DNA from: Branchiostoma floridae
Taxonomy: Eukaryota; Chordata; Leptocardii; Amphioxiformes; Branchiostomatidae
NCBI RefSeq assembly: GCF_000003815.2
Contig: NC_049990.1
Coordinates: 673,395 to 737,394, forward strand
Direction of reading: 5' to 3'
DNA length: 64,000 bases
Positions 10,076 through 19,909 of the stretch are shown piece by piece. Position 1 is the first letter of the stretch; each line of letters starts with the position of its first letter. The translations under genes were made by a program, and so were the position numbers. Under the pieces are notes generated by a model. That model saw only the letters and a program-made list of their open reading frames with translations. It searched no databases and was not told where the DNA came from.

Positions 10076-11385
10076 GCACCTGGTGCCTGGGGTATTCACA
10101 CCCTACACACCAGCACACCGGTGCCTGGGGTATTCACACCCTACACACCAGCACCCCGTGCCTGGGGTATTCACACCCTACACACCAGTACACCGGTGCC
10201 TGGGGTATTCACACCCTACACAACAGTACACCGGTGCCTGGGGTATTCACACCATACACACCAGCACCCGGTGCCTGGGGTATTCACACCCTACACACCA
10301 GCACCCCGTGCCTGGGGTATTCACACCCTACACACTAGCACCCGGTGCCTGGGGCATTCACACCCTACACACCAGCACCCGGTGCCTGGGGTATTCACAC
10401 CCTACACACCAGCACCCGGTGCCTGGGGTATTCACACCCTACACACCAGCACCCCGTGCCTGGGGTATTCACACCCTACACACCAGCACCCCGTGCCTGG
10501 GGTATTCACACCCTACACACCAGCACCCCGTGCCTGGGGTATTCACACCCTACACACCAGCACACCGTGCCTGGGGTATTCACACCCTACACACCAGCAC
10601 ACCGTGCCTGGGGCATACACACACCCTACACACCAGCACCCGGTGCCTGGGGCATACACACACCCTACACACCAGCACCCGGTGCCTGGGGCATACACAC
10701 ACCCTACTCACCAGCACCCGGTGCCTGGGGTATTCACACCCTACACACCAGCACCCCGTGCCTGGGGTATTCACACCCTACACACTAGCACCCGGTGCCT
10801 GGGGCATTCACACCCTACACACCAGCACCCGGTGCCTGGGGTATTCACACCCTACACACCAGCACCCGGTGCCTGGGGTATTCACACCCTACACACCAGC
10901 ACCCCGTGCCTGGGGTATTCACACCCTACACACCAGCACCCCGTGCCTGGGGTATTCACACCCTACACACCAGCACCCCGTGCCTGGGGTATTCACACCC
11001 TACACACCAGCACACCGTGCCTGGGGTATTCACACCCTACACACCAGCACACCGTGCCTGGGGCATTCACACCCTACAAGCACACCAGCACCCGGTGCCT
11101 GGGGCATACACACACCCTACACACCAGCACACCGGTGCCTGGGGTATTCACACCCTACAGCACACCAGCACACTGGTACCTGGGGTATTCACACCCTACA
11201 GCACACCAGCACACTGGTACCTGGGGTATACACACCCTACACACCAGCACCCGGTGCCTGGGGCATACACACACCCTACACACCAGCACCCGGTGCCTGG
11301 GGTATTCACACCCTACACACCAGCACACCGGTGCCTGGGGCATACACACACCCTACACACCAGCACACCGTGCCTGGGGCATTAT
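10076..11385 (+). repeat. 37-bp minisatellite, about 1.3 kb
   Basis: About 34 units of a 37-bp repeat (GTGCCTGGGGTATTCACACC ... CTACACACCAGCACC) with variants such as GGCATACACACA. The unit lacks stops in all three forward frames, and 37 is not a multiple of 3, so frames rotate and long artefactual ORFs appear (up to about 500 codons). A higher-order duplication is present: 10261-10616 reads identically to 10711-11066 (offset 450 bp). The unit seems to have grown from the terminal part of the 51-bp array, whose last unit elsewhere ends ACCAGCACCCGGTGCC. Confidence 0.92.
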
Positions 11386-11633
11386 TACACGAGTTCTTGC
11401 CCGGAAGGTACCAGCTGAAGCTGTTCTTATTGGCTTCAAATTCTGTTGTGAATATTCATTCAGCCAGCTTCAGACAATCAACACAACCATTTCGCAAAGA
11501 CCACAGTAATTTAACTGCTTGTTACACACTTTTCCAGTCGAGATTTACTTTAAAGTTGACATCAAATTCCGAGATATCGACGAGGTGAGGTTTTACAGAC
11601 GACCTTCCTGTTCTGTTTAGGTAACAGAACACC
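11386..11633 (+). promoter_or_regulatory. LRR2 upstream block
   Basis: From about 11455 this sequence (CAGCTTCAGACAATCAACAC onward) is closely repeated immediately upstream of LRR3 (about 25955) and LRR4 (about 45985), right up to the start codon context GAACACCATG. It is the best candidate for the LRR family promoter and 5' UTR. No individual factor site is claimed. Confidence 0.5.
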
Positions 11634-14600
11634 ATGTGGAAAAAGCTGCGACACGTGCTGATCTTTCTTCTCGTCCTCCTCAATGAGTCCAACATGTCAG
11701 AAGCTTGGTGTGGTAGAGACTCTCTTACTTGCCGACCAGACCAACCGGGATGTTGGAACAAGCGTAATTTCACCAGCATCCCTCAGAATATTGAACATGG
11801 CGAGCTCAAATCTTTATCTTTGCAACATAACTTGATGACAAAGATTCAGCCCGATGCATTTGTTAAGCTGAGCAGCATAAGGAAGTTGGACCTGTTGTCC
11901 AACCATATAACAAATATACCGGCAGGTACATTTGCACCGCTATGCTATCTCCATTCTTTGTGCTTGTCCCGCAACAGGATAGCAATGATTCAGAATGGCA
12001 CATTTGCAGGTCTACGCCGGCTAAAAAAGTTAATCATGGCCCATAACAGGATAACAAGGATTGAATCTGGTGCGTTTGCAGAGTTACCCCAGCTCTCGGA
12101 GATCAACCTGTCATTCAATCAGATAACAACGATTGAGGCAGGTACATTTGCAGACCTACCACGTCTCTTAAAGTTATCGATGAAAAACAACAAGATAGCT
12201 AAGATCGATCCTGGTGTGTTTGCAGAGTTACCATGGCTACAAATGCTGATCCTATCCTCCAACCAGATAACAATGATTCGAACTGGCACATTTGCAGACC
12301 TACCCATCCTCATAAACTTGTATCTGGAGTCCAATCAGATAACAAAGATTCAGCCCTGTGCATTTGTAAATCTACCCCAGCTACAGGTTAAACTAGATAA
12401 CGAGCGCGAGCATATGCTGGAAGGATCGATTTGTGAAGAACGAACCATATCAACACTGTCTGTTGATATCCAAACCTCCTTCCAGTCATCTTTAGTTTCA
12501 ACGTCTTCTCTGTTTGGCAGCACAGAAATCAATGCTGGTCCAACAGCACGACCTAAAGGCTTCACATCTGCCACACAGTCCTCGTTTGGTCCTTCACAAA
12601 GTGCTAACAACAGTTACAATGGAACCGTCACCTCTCGCTATCACTGGTACTTCAAGCGCGATTTTGGTTCAACTGCAAGTTCTGCAGGCAATAAAAGCCA
12701 AGCTAGAGCAACACCACCTTCCCTCCTTGCAATTACACCAGACAAACCAGAAATCCGCAGTTCTCATGAATTATCTGCCAATTTACCCAACGCTGTTCTC
12801 ATTGCCTCAATCTGTGGTTCAATAGCTGGCATTGTCCTGATTGGCAGCATCATTCTCACTATCTGGTGCAAGAGGAGGACCAGCCATCCTCCTCTAGGAC
12901 TAAATCCCAATGTTGTTAGTACCAACACTAGCACAACGGTTTCTGTAATGACAAGTGGCCAGAATGAAAATGAAAACAAGGATCATGATCAGACAGGGCA
13001 GGGCCAGTCTCAGGCTAACGCCAGATCTTTGAAGGTTGAAAACCTGCCACAAAACGTGCTAGCTGCCTTAAAGCCAAACCCTCTGTACGCAGGTGTGGGA
13101 ACACTATCAACATCTGCCAGTGGTCATGATCACCAGTATGAAGATATAGACAACCAACACAATCAGAAAAGGCAGGGTCAGTCTAAGGCCATCACTGAAT
13201 CCAACACAAACACCACAGCTGCTGTAGTGGCCAGTGGTCATGATCACCAGTATGAAGATATAGACAAACAACACAATCATGCAACGCAGGGTCAGTCTAA
13301 GGCTATCAGTGAATCCAACAAAAACACCACAGCAGCTGTAATGACCAGTGGTCATGATCACCAGTATGAAGATATAGACAAACAACACAATCAGACAGGG
13401 AAGGCCCAGTCTCAGGCCATCACAGAATCCAACAAAAACACCACAGCTGCTGTAGTGGCCAGTGGTCATGATCACCAGTATGAAGATATAGACAAACAAC
13501 ACAATCAGACAAGGCAGGGCCAGTCTCAGGCCATCACAGAATCCAACACAAACACCACAGCTGCTGTAATGACCAGTGGTCTTGATCACCAGTATGAAGA
13601 TATAGACAAACAACACAATCAGACAAGGCAGGGCCAGTCTAAGGCCATCACAGAATCCACCAAAAACACCACAGCTAGTGTAGTGGCCAGTATTCATGAT
13701 CACCAGTATGAAGATATAGACAAACAACACAATGAGACAAGGCAGGGTCAATCTACGGCCATCACAGAATCCACCAAAAACACCACAGCTAGTGTAGTGG
13801 CCAGTGTTCATGATCACCAGTATGAAGATATAGACAAACAACACAATCAGACAAGGCAGGGCCAGTCTCAGGCCATCACTGAATCCAACACAAACACCAT
13901 AGCAACTATAGAGGCCAGCGGTCATGATCACCAGTATGAAGATATAGACAAACAACGCAATCAGACAGAGAAGAGCCAGTCTCAGGCCATCACAGAATCC
14001 AACACAAACACCACAGCTGCTGTAATGACCAGTGGTCTTGATCAACAGTATGAAGATATGGCCCCTCAACACAATCAGACAGGGCGGGGCCAGTCTCAGG
14101 CCATCAATAAAACCAACACAAACCCCAAAGCTACAGTAGTGACCAAGGGTCATAATCACCAGTATAAAAACATGGACAGCCAGACAGGGCAGGATAATCC
14201 CCAGGCCATCACTAACTCCTTTGATGCTAGAAATCTATCATATGGCTCAGGGCCGACTGCCTCACACCTTCACTCCTTGTACAACTTGAGGGCCAACTCG
14301 GGCACCACAGCTGCTATAGTAACTAGTGGTCATGACAAGACAGGGCAGGGCCAGTCTCAGGCCGTCACTAACTCCTTTGATGCTAGAAATCTATCTTATG
14401 GCACAGGGCCTACTGCCTCACAGCTTAATTCCTTGTACAACGTTGAGCGCCAGTATCAGGCCATCATTAAATCCAACTCGGGCACAGCAGCTGCTGTAGG
14501 AACCAGTGGTCATGATCAGACTGGGCAGTGCCAGTATCAGGCCGTCATTGAAACTAACACTAAGACCACAGCTACTACAGTGACCAGTAGCAATGATAGA

Positions 14601-14990
14601 CATCATCAATGTATGGCCCCCCATCCCCAAAACAATCAGGCAGATCTGGTTCAGTCTCAGGCCATCACTCAATCCAACCCAAACACCACAGCTGCTGTAG
14701 TGGCCAGTGGTCATGATCAGACAGGGCAGGGCCAGTCTCAGGCCATCCCTGAATCCAACCCAAACACCACAGCTGCTGTAGTGACCAGTGGTCATGATCA
14801 GACAGAGCAAGGCCAGTCTCAGGTCATCACTGACTCATCTGATGCGGGGTCGTGTGGCGTGACGGCAGGTTGTTTGGCCCAGAACCCAGAGGTCCCGGGT
14901 TCAAATCCACAAGGAAATTTGGACGACGTCTCTCCCTTCAATAATGTTGAAATAAGTACCTATCTACGTCTCAGGCAGTCCCTCGAATAG
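11634..14990 (+). CDS. LRR2: LRR single-pass membrane protein with multi-tyrosine tail
   Basis: A 1118-residue single-exon protein. In order: signal peptide (about 1-24), a Cys pair (CGRDSLTCRPDQPGC), eight LRRs of the LxxLxLxxNxITxIxxGTFAxLP type (about 50-245), a short C-terminal cap with Cys, a Ser/Thr-rich stalk, and a TM helix at about 386-408 with a GSIAG (GxxxG) motif followed by CKRR. The long cytoplasmic tail from about 496 has 38-residue repeats holding eight YEDI, one YEDM and one YKNM. Further C-terminal Tyr sites follow, and the end is STYLRLRQSLE. YEDI resembles Src-family SH2 ligands and YxxM resembles PI3K p85 ligands (established motif classes). Ligand unknown; extracellular recognition is inferred from the LRRs. 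The last about 45 residues derive from a tRNA-like sequence and its flank. Confidence 0.9.
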   Translation: MWKKLRHVLIFLLVLLNESNMSEAWCGRDSLTCRPDQPGCWNKRNFTSIPQNIEHGELKSLSLQHNLMTKIQPDAFVKLSSIRKLDLLSNHITNIPAGTFAPLCYLHSLCLSRNRIAMIQNGTFAGLRRLKKLIMAHNRITRIESGAFAELPQLSEINLSFNQITTIEAGTFADLPRLLKLSMKNNKIAKIDPGVFAELPWLQMLILSSNQITMIRTGTFADLPILINLYLESNQITKIQPCAFVNLPQLQVKLDNEREHMLEGSICEERTISTLSVDIQTSFQSSLVSTSSLFGSTEINAGPTARPKGFTSATQSSFGPSQSANNSYNGTVTSRYHWYFKRDFGSTASSAGNKSQARATPPSLLAITPDKPEIRSSHELSANLPNAVLIASICGSIAGIVLIGSIILTIWCKRRTSHPPLGLNPNVVSTNTSTTVSVMTSGQNENENKDHDQTGQGQSQANARSLKVENLPQNVLAALKPNPLYAGVGTLSTSASGHDHQYEDIDNQHNQKRQGQSKAITESNTNTTAAVVASGHDHQYEDIDKQHNHATQGQSKAISESNKNTTAAVMTSGHDHQYEDIDKQHNQTGKAQSQAITESNKNTTAAVVASGHDHQYEDIDKQHNQTRQGQSQAITESNTNTTAAVMTSGLDHQYEDIDKQHNQTRQGQSKAITESTKNTTASVVASIHDHQYEDIDKQHNETRQGQSTAITESTKNTTASVVASVHDHQYEDIDKQHNQTRQGQSQAITESNTNTIATIEASGHDHQYEDIDKQRNQTEKSQSQAITESNTNTTAAVMTSGLDQQYEDMAPQHNQTGRGQSQAINKTNTNPKATVVTKGHNHQYKNMDSQTGQDNPQAITNSFDARNLSYGSGPTASHLHSLYNLRANSGTTAAIVTSGHDKTGQGQSQAVTNSFDARNLSYGTGPTASQLNSLYNVERQYQAIIKSNSGTAAAVGTSGHDQTGQCQYQAVIETNTKTTATTVTSSNDRHHQCMAPHPQNNQADLVQSQAITQSNPNTTAAVVASGHDQTGQGQSQAIPESNPNTTAAVVTSGHDQTEQGQSQVITDSSDAGSCGVTAGCLAQNPEVPGSNPQGNLDDVSPFNNVEISTYLRLRQSLE
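13119..14160 (+). repeat. 114-bp coding tandem repeat in LRR2
   Basis: Nine consecutive 114-bp units (repeat starts at 13119, 13233 and so on) encode the YEDI/YEDM repeat; the next unit diverges to YKNM. The equivalent array in LRR1 has about the same number of units, LRR3 keeps two YEDI units, and LRR4 none. Confidence 0.92.
14846..14910 (+). mobile_element. tRNA-like (SINE head) sequence exonised in LRR2
   Basis: TGGCGTGACGG (14855-14865) fits a Pol III A box and GGTTCAAATCC (14898-14908) fits a B box, with tRNA-like spacing of about 43 bp start to start. The cloverleaf pairing is partly degenerate, so this is not a functional tRNA. It is translated in frame as part of the LRR2 C-terminus (NPEVPGSNP). 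Confidence 0.65.
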
Positions 14991-15198
14991 GACGAAAAGT
15001 CCCGTGTTTGAAGAGAGCCACACATAGAGCACGTCACAAAAACCTCCTCACTAATCGAACATAGAAGACAAGAATACCACTCCACGAAGGCACTGTATGT
15101 GGCCTCGTACACCAATGAATTTCCTGGCTCTATGATATATTTCCAAACTCTCAATTTGAAATTTAAGAGGAAAAAGACAGCTGGGAAGACAACCTGCA
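14991..15198. other. LRR2 3' UTR
   Basis: Conserved after LRR3 and LRR4 as well, starting with GGACGAAAAGTCCCGTGTTT. No gene seen. Confidence 0.6.
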
Positions 15199-15396
15199 AG
15201 TTTTCTTTTACACATTGTCTACCAGTTAATCTCACCTTAGCTGACGTTTCGATGCCTGTTAGACATCTTCCTCAGAGCCAATACCTGGAGTTCTGCTTCT
15301 CGTCACCCCAAAAGAAGCAGAACTTCAGTTAGAAGCTCTGAGGAAGTTGTATGACATCAGCTTAGGTTAGATTAACTGGCTGTGTACAAGAAAACT
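15199..15396. mobile_element. fold-back element, copy 1
   Basis: The outer 90 or so bases of each side are imperfect inverted repeats (AGTTTTCTTTTACACA ... TGTGTACAAGAAAACT; CTTCCTCAGAGC ... GCTCTGAGGAAG). Copies lie at the same place downstream of LRR3 and LRR4, so it inserted before the tandem duplication. Confidence 0.75.
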
Positions 15397-17805
15397 CATA
15401 TATCTTGTTAGAAAGTAGTCGGTTTGTTGTTTGGTTGGTTGGTTGGATTCAAAGTGTTCTAATTCGTTGTTGTGGGACACCAGGAGGACGCTAGATGATA
15501 CTTTTAAGCTGCTTATGTGGTAGTAATGTTTTTGAGATACTATTTAGCTCCTAACGGGGCTGATATTCACAAAGTTTAGAAAGTATACGTACAAGGAATC
15601 CATTGGCTTTAGATCCTGCAATGTTAGTAATACATTGGATAGAGATTTACGAGTGGTTGGCAAACATCTATACAGAGACCAAACATGGATTCAAATAAGC
15701 CTGGCATAGTATCAAAACTCCAATGTGAAAAAAAAAACTGTACATTTTTAGTCTCAAACAATCTGGATGGGCAGCATTATCCATTATGTAGAATGATAGT
15801 CGGACAACAGGTACTGATACTTTGAAACTGCTTAAAGAAAAATAGATTACAGTCACACCCTACAAAGGTAAAATGTTAAGCTCGGAGAAATTTCCACAGT
15901 GCCTTGCCTACTTGGCGAGAATGTGTTGTTTGAGGGCTTACACTTATGGCAGGATAACTGCGACTAAAAGTTTAGCGTACGAACCTCTCTGTGTAGCTGT
16001 CGCTAATCAGCAACAAGAGAGTTTTGTCATTCTCGGTGCTGATGGGCAATTTAAGTATGGACAATTTAAGTATGGGCAATTTAAGTATGGACAATTTAAG
16101 TATGGGCAATTTAAGTATGGACAATTTAAGTATGGACAATTTAAGTATGGACAATTTAAGTTTGAACATCTAAAAGTACTACAGAAGCCGTGGGAGTTGA
16201 AAGTTACCAATCAGCTATATCTTAATGGTCGTTATCACCGCTGGATCTTTCTGATTGGAAGTGAGCTTTACACCTGAGTAATGCCGGCAGTATTTTGTTC
16301 TTGTTTTCTTTGTGATATTGTAAAGATAGTGGTCATAACTATTTCTTGAATTATTCACTTTAATTGTATGACTTGTTTGTACAGATGAATTTTGATTTCA
16401 TATATGAGAAGACAAAAAACGATTTGTTGCAGTGGCCGGCTTTGAATGTGTTAATAGAATTGACGTTACAAAATATGTTTGCAAGATCCCACTATCGCGC
16501 GACTTTCTTTAATGACAAAAAATGGAATCTATTAAGCATATCATTTAATTGCATATTAATTGCATACTATTCTATAGAATGATCTAATAGTATGATAACA
16601 GCATTTTGTTACCACGATACTTTTACTCCAAGACAACTTCACCAACCTGTAAATTTGGTTTCTTTAGGCCATGCTGACTCGATTGTTTGGATAGCATCGA
16701 TCCTCCGTGAACCCCAAAACTGAGGCTGAAGTGAAAGCACAAAAATTACCTGAATTCTGAAATCTAAGTAATCAGGAAAGTTGAACGAATGACTGAACAG
16801 AGCATGATATACCGTACAAAAAATCTTCTTTTTCGTTCTTTCGCATCTTCTTTGACTTTGGAAATGACTTTGGAATTCTCTGACATTAGCATCCGTTTTC
16901 AAATATATTTTTGTTTGCAATTTACTGTTGGCACATATACATGTGCCCATCTTGCAGCTGTTTATGTGGAAATGGATCAAATCTGGTGGTGTTTATGTCA
17001 TGAATATCCATATAATTTGATCAACATGGTCTTACGTTTTTTGAAGAACGGTAATTAAAGCGATAATGTGATGAGACAATTGAAGAGACATACACAAGAC
17101 AAGCTGAAGACAAAGACAAAGATGAAGTATATGTCATTATAGTAAGGGTTATACCAGAAAGGTTAAACTCGTTATCGAGTGCTTAATCATAACTTACAGT
17201 AAAAGAACGTTTTTATTAGTTTTAGAAGAACTACATGTTCTTCAATGACTTCTGTGAAATGAGCGTAGAAAAATAAAATGCAAGAAAAAGTACAGATTCG
17301 ACAGCTTGTCTTTAAGTCATTTTATGCGGTTGCAAGTGGAACAAACTTAATGTCTTGACATTCTTTCACAACGCGTCCAGTCAACCCTTATTCTCACAAG
17401 CAATCTACCGAACACTAAAACTTGAAAGCAGAAAAACTGTAAAAAAAAGGATGACGGGGGATCCGGGAGGGGACATATAGGTTATCTGAGACGTTCCTGC
17501 AGTCACGTGTCCCTGATGCCATGTGGTGAAAATGCTGAACAATAGACAATTTGTATGCCCCTAGTTTTAAGTGTAAGTCGTGTAAAGTCTTATTCTTTAG
17601 TCATATAAGGTAGTAGTCATATAAAACACCTTTCCTTACATTGAAACTTATTCTTGTGCAATACGCTTTGACCTGACTTGTATTTTGAAACATTCCCCAT
17701 GTTAAAAATTATTCCCATCATCATTATTATTGTTGATATCATTTGAATGGCCAGCTTCAGACAATCAGCCCCGCCCTGTAGGTAAGACTAATCCCGGGTT
17801 GTTTA
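15397..17805. other. intergenic spacer, block A copy 2
   Basis: No gene supported. It is homologous to the other block A copies. A GGTT run lies near 15428-15446 and a private 15-bp repeat expansion at 16043-16160. The end (CCCGCCCTGTAGGTAAGACT) is the same leader that precedes the 51-bp arrays, interrupted here by a transposon at 17806. Confidence 0.7.
16043..16160 (+). repeat. 15-bp minisatellite
   Basis: About eight copies of GGACAATTTAAGTAT / GGGCAATTTAAGTAT. Paralogous spacers have one copy (about 2271, 30268 and 50071), so the expansion is specific to this unit. The GQFKY peptide repeat it could encode is a by-product. Confidence 0.92.
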
Positions 17806-18031
17806 TACCCCAGTCACATTTGGCGAAAATCGATCGGACGACGATTCTGCGGCAATCGCCTCGCTTATAATTATAAGTTTATTGCACAACGATTGTACAA
17901 GGTACAAAGTATGGCTTATATGTGACAGGGACGGTTTTCAGGTGGAAAATACGCGCAACCCTCTGTCGATCTTAAATATGGCCGATCTTCCATCGATACG
18001 CCAGAAGATCGGGGATAATGTGACAGGGGTA
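17806..18031. mobile_element. 226-bp Harbinger-like MITE, copy 1
   Basis: Terminal inverted repeats TACCCCAGTCACATT (17806-17820) and AATGTGACAGGGGTA (18017-18031), one mismatch, are flanked by TTA on both sides. TTA fits the TWA target duplication of PIF/Harbinger elements. The right end abuts the kinase relic. Confidence 0.7.
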
Positions 18032-18037
18032 TTACTG

Positions 18038-18253
18038 CAGCTGAGCTTTCTTCAGATGGTGGGGATTCTGAGGCAAGGAATACGGTTGGAGAGGCCACCG
18101 GGATGTCCAGAGGACCCGTACCGACTGATGAGGTCGTGTTGGCGCGACGTTCCAGATACCAGACCGACTCCGGAAGGGATAGAAGAGAGGCTGCTGCAAC
18201 TGAGACGTGCACTGCTTCCACATGACGTCATTGAAATGGAGACTGTGGTGTAG
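18038..18253 (+). pseudogene. RTK kinase C-lobe relic 2
   Basis: Seventy-two codons from QLSFLQMVGILRQG to ETVV and TAG, uninterrupted, with one change (EDPYRL for EDLYRL). Upstream it joins the MITE directly, and the open frame runs back through the MITE to an ATG at 17882 (123 codons in all). Without P-loop, catalytic loop or DFG it cannot be a kinase. The 3' flank is of the RTK3 (a) type. RTK2 starts 1.66 kb downstream. Confidence 0.85.
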
Positions 18254-19312
18254 TTTGTCTCGCTCTAGAACACAAGCATGGAAATGATTTACAACTTGTG
18301 TTAGATTTTAATTGATATGTTTTAAAGGCATGTAACGTTTTTGCAGAATCTTATTTTGTGTGCCTAGTACTAATTCAAAGAGTAACCAGTGTTGTGTTGA
18401 TGCGATGGTTTTCGTTTTAACTGAAAACATCTTAATTTACTTGTACCAATGTCGACAGTAACAACTGTTGCCTTGATGTTATGATTTGAGTGTTAAAACA
18501 GAGCTGTACACATCTTATTAACTAAACAAGGTGAATAAAATATGTAAAGAGTACTAGTCATTCGTAACACGATATCCCAACAAACTATACGATATAACGT
18601 AACACACCTTTCTAGCTTACTTCTGTATTGCGTTCAATGTTAATTTGGTACTTGGTCATTTCAATTAATTACATGAACTTACAAAACAAAAAGCATCAAA
18701 TCGAAAGCTATTTATACACGCATATGATAACCAGATGACGAGATGTTTAGATTATCAAAGCCCACTTTTGACTGTACATGTGCCCATATCCATGTGTGAA
18801 TAAAAGGCTATGAGATGACAGGTGTTGTTTTTTTCAATCCTTTCTCGTGCCTTTATCTTCTCTATCCGTTTGGCCACCAAGTTGCAAGATATGAAGCAAA
18901 ATTTCTATGTAACAAATCCAAGATTCTTAGATGAGGTTTTTAAGATGTAAATAGGTGCGGATTAGTTTCTGGCGTATTAGTCGGAGTCTTTGAAAACATG
19001 TAATAGGAATCAAGTTCCAAAATGTAAACGGATTGATGTAACGGGTCAAGCATACAGTGTTCTTCTTGGTTGATAATTCCTGACAATGAATATATGATAA
19101 TAACGAAGCCAAAACATTCCTGCATAGCAAAGATTTTCCTGACCGTTTTCAAGATTGGTATATCCAAACTACCCAGCATATCTGCTTTGGTGACGTTTCA
19201 TGACCTACACAAAGGAGGAATCATTCTACAAAATTCTCCCCGAGTGTTTTTCTGCTTTCTATTGTTCTAATGACGTTTTATACTGAAAGTTCATCTGCGT
19301 TGTTAGAAGTCA
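18254..19312. other. relic 2 3' flank and spacer
   Basis: Homologous to 4282-5391, 32645-33745 and 37154-38273. Contains AATAAA near 18535 and 18800. No gene seen. Confidence 0.65.
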
Positions 19313-19532
19313 TTCTTGAAATAGTTGAACTGTAATTTCCAACACTAAAATTGGACTCACCCAACTTTTCGACTGAACAGCATCAGTCTTTGTCAAGGAA
19401 TGAACAATCCACTGCTGTAGTGACGTCACGTTATGCAGATAGAACACGTGACTCAGTAAGCAGTGGATTATAGGTTGCAGGAAGTCTATGGCACCCACCG
19501 TGTTGGAAATTACAGTTCAACTATTTCAAGAA
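19313..19532. mobile_element. 220-bp terminal-inverted-repeat element, copy 2
   Basis: Same element as 5392-5611, and its 33-bp inverted repeats match exactly. It keeps the internal TGACGTCA and CACGTG. It occupies the orthologous site upstream of RTK2, so it is part of the duplicated unit. Confidence 0.8.
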
Positions 19533-19909
19533 CGTTATATACTGGTGAACCTCTAATTTCCAAGCAGAGGTCAGAATCCGGCCCATTCTAAGCTCTGTAG
19601 ATGCATTTTTGCAAAATATCTAGCACGCCTTTCCAGTATTGCACCTTTTTAACACCCAGTAGGATTGCGCTTTTAAAGAAAAGTGCAGCCCCAGATGAAA
19701 TGCGAGGTAGACGTTGCTTTAGCTTAAAGACGCAGATAATGAGCTATTTCTTTACATTTGCCAGAGATAAGTGACACCCGATACGGTGCTGTTGTACGCA
19801 ATGACCCTGAACTTCCCGCGTCGAGAAGAACGAGGAAGCGGAGTGAGAACCCGTGTCGTTACCTCTGGGGTCTGTTTTCGACACCAAAGGTACAAGTGGA
19901 GGCAAAATT

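Noticed and set aside
10083-11588. ORFs of 501 and 462 codons in different frames
   Set aside because: Produced by a 37-bp satellite open in all forward frames; no start context, domain or conservation in the other units.
14846-14910. Functional tRNA gene
   Set aside because: A and B boxes are present, but T-arm and anticodon pairing are broken and it lies inside a coding frame; read as a tRNA-derived repeat.
15873-16277. 134-codon frame with GQFKY repeats
   Set aside because: Created by a 15-bp repeat expansion private to one spacer copy; other copies have one unit and no frame.
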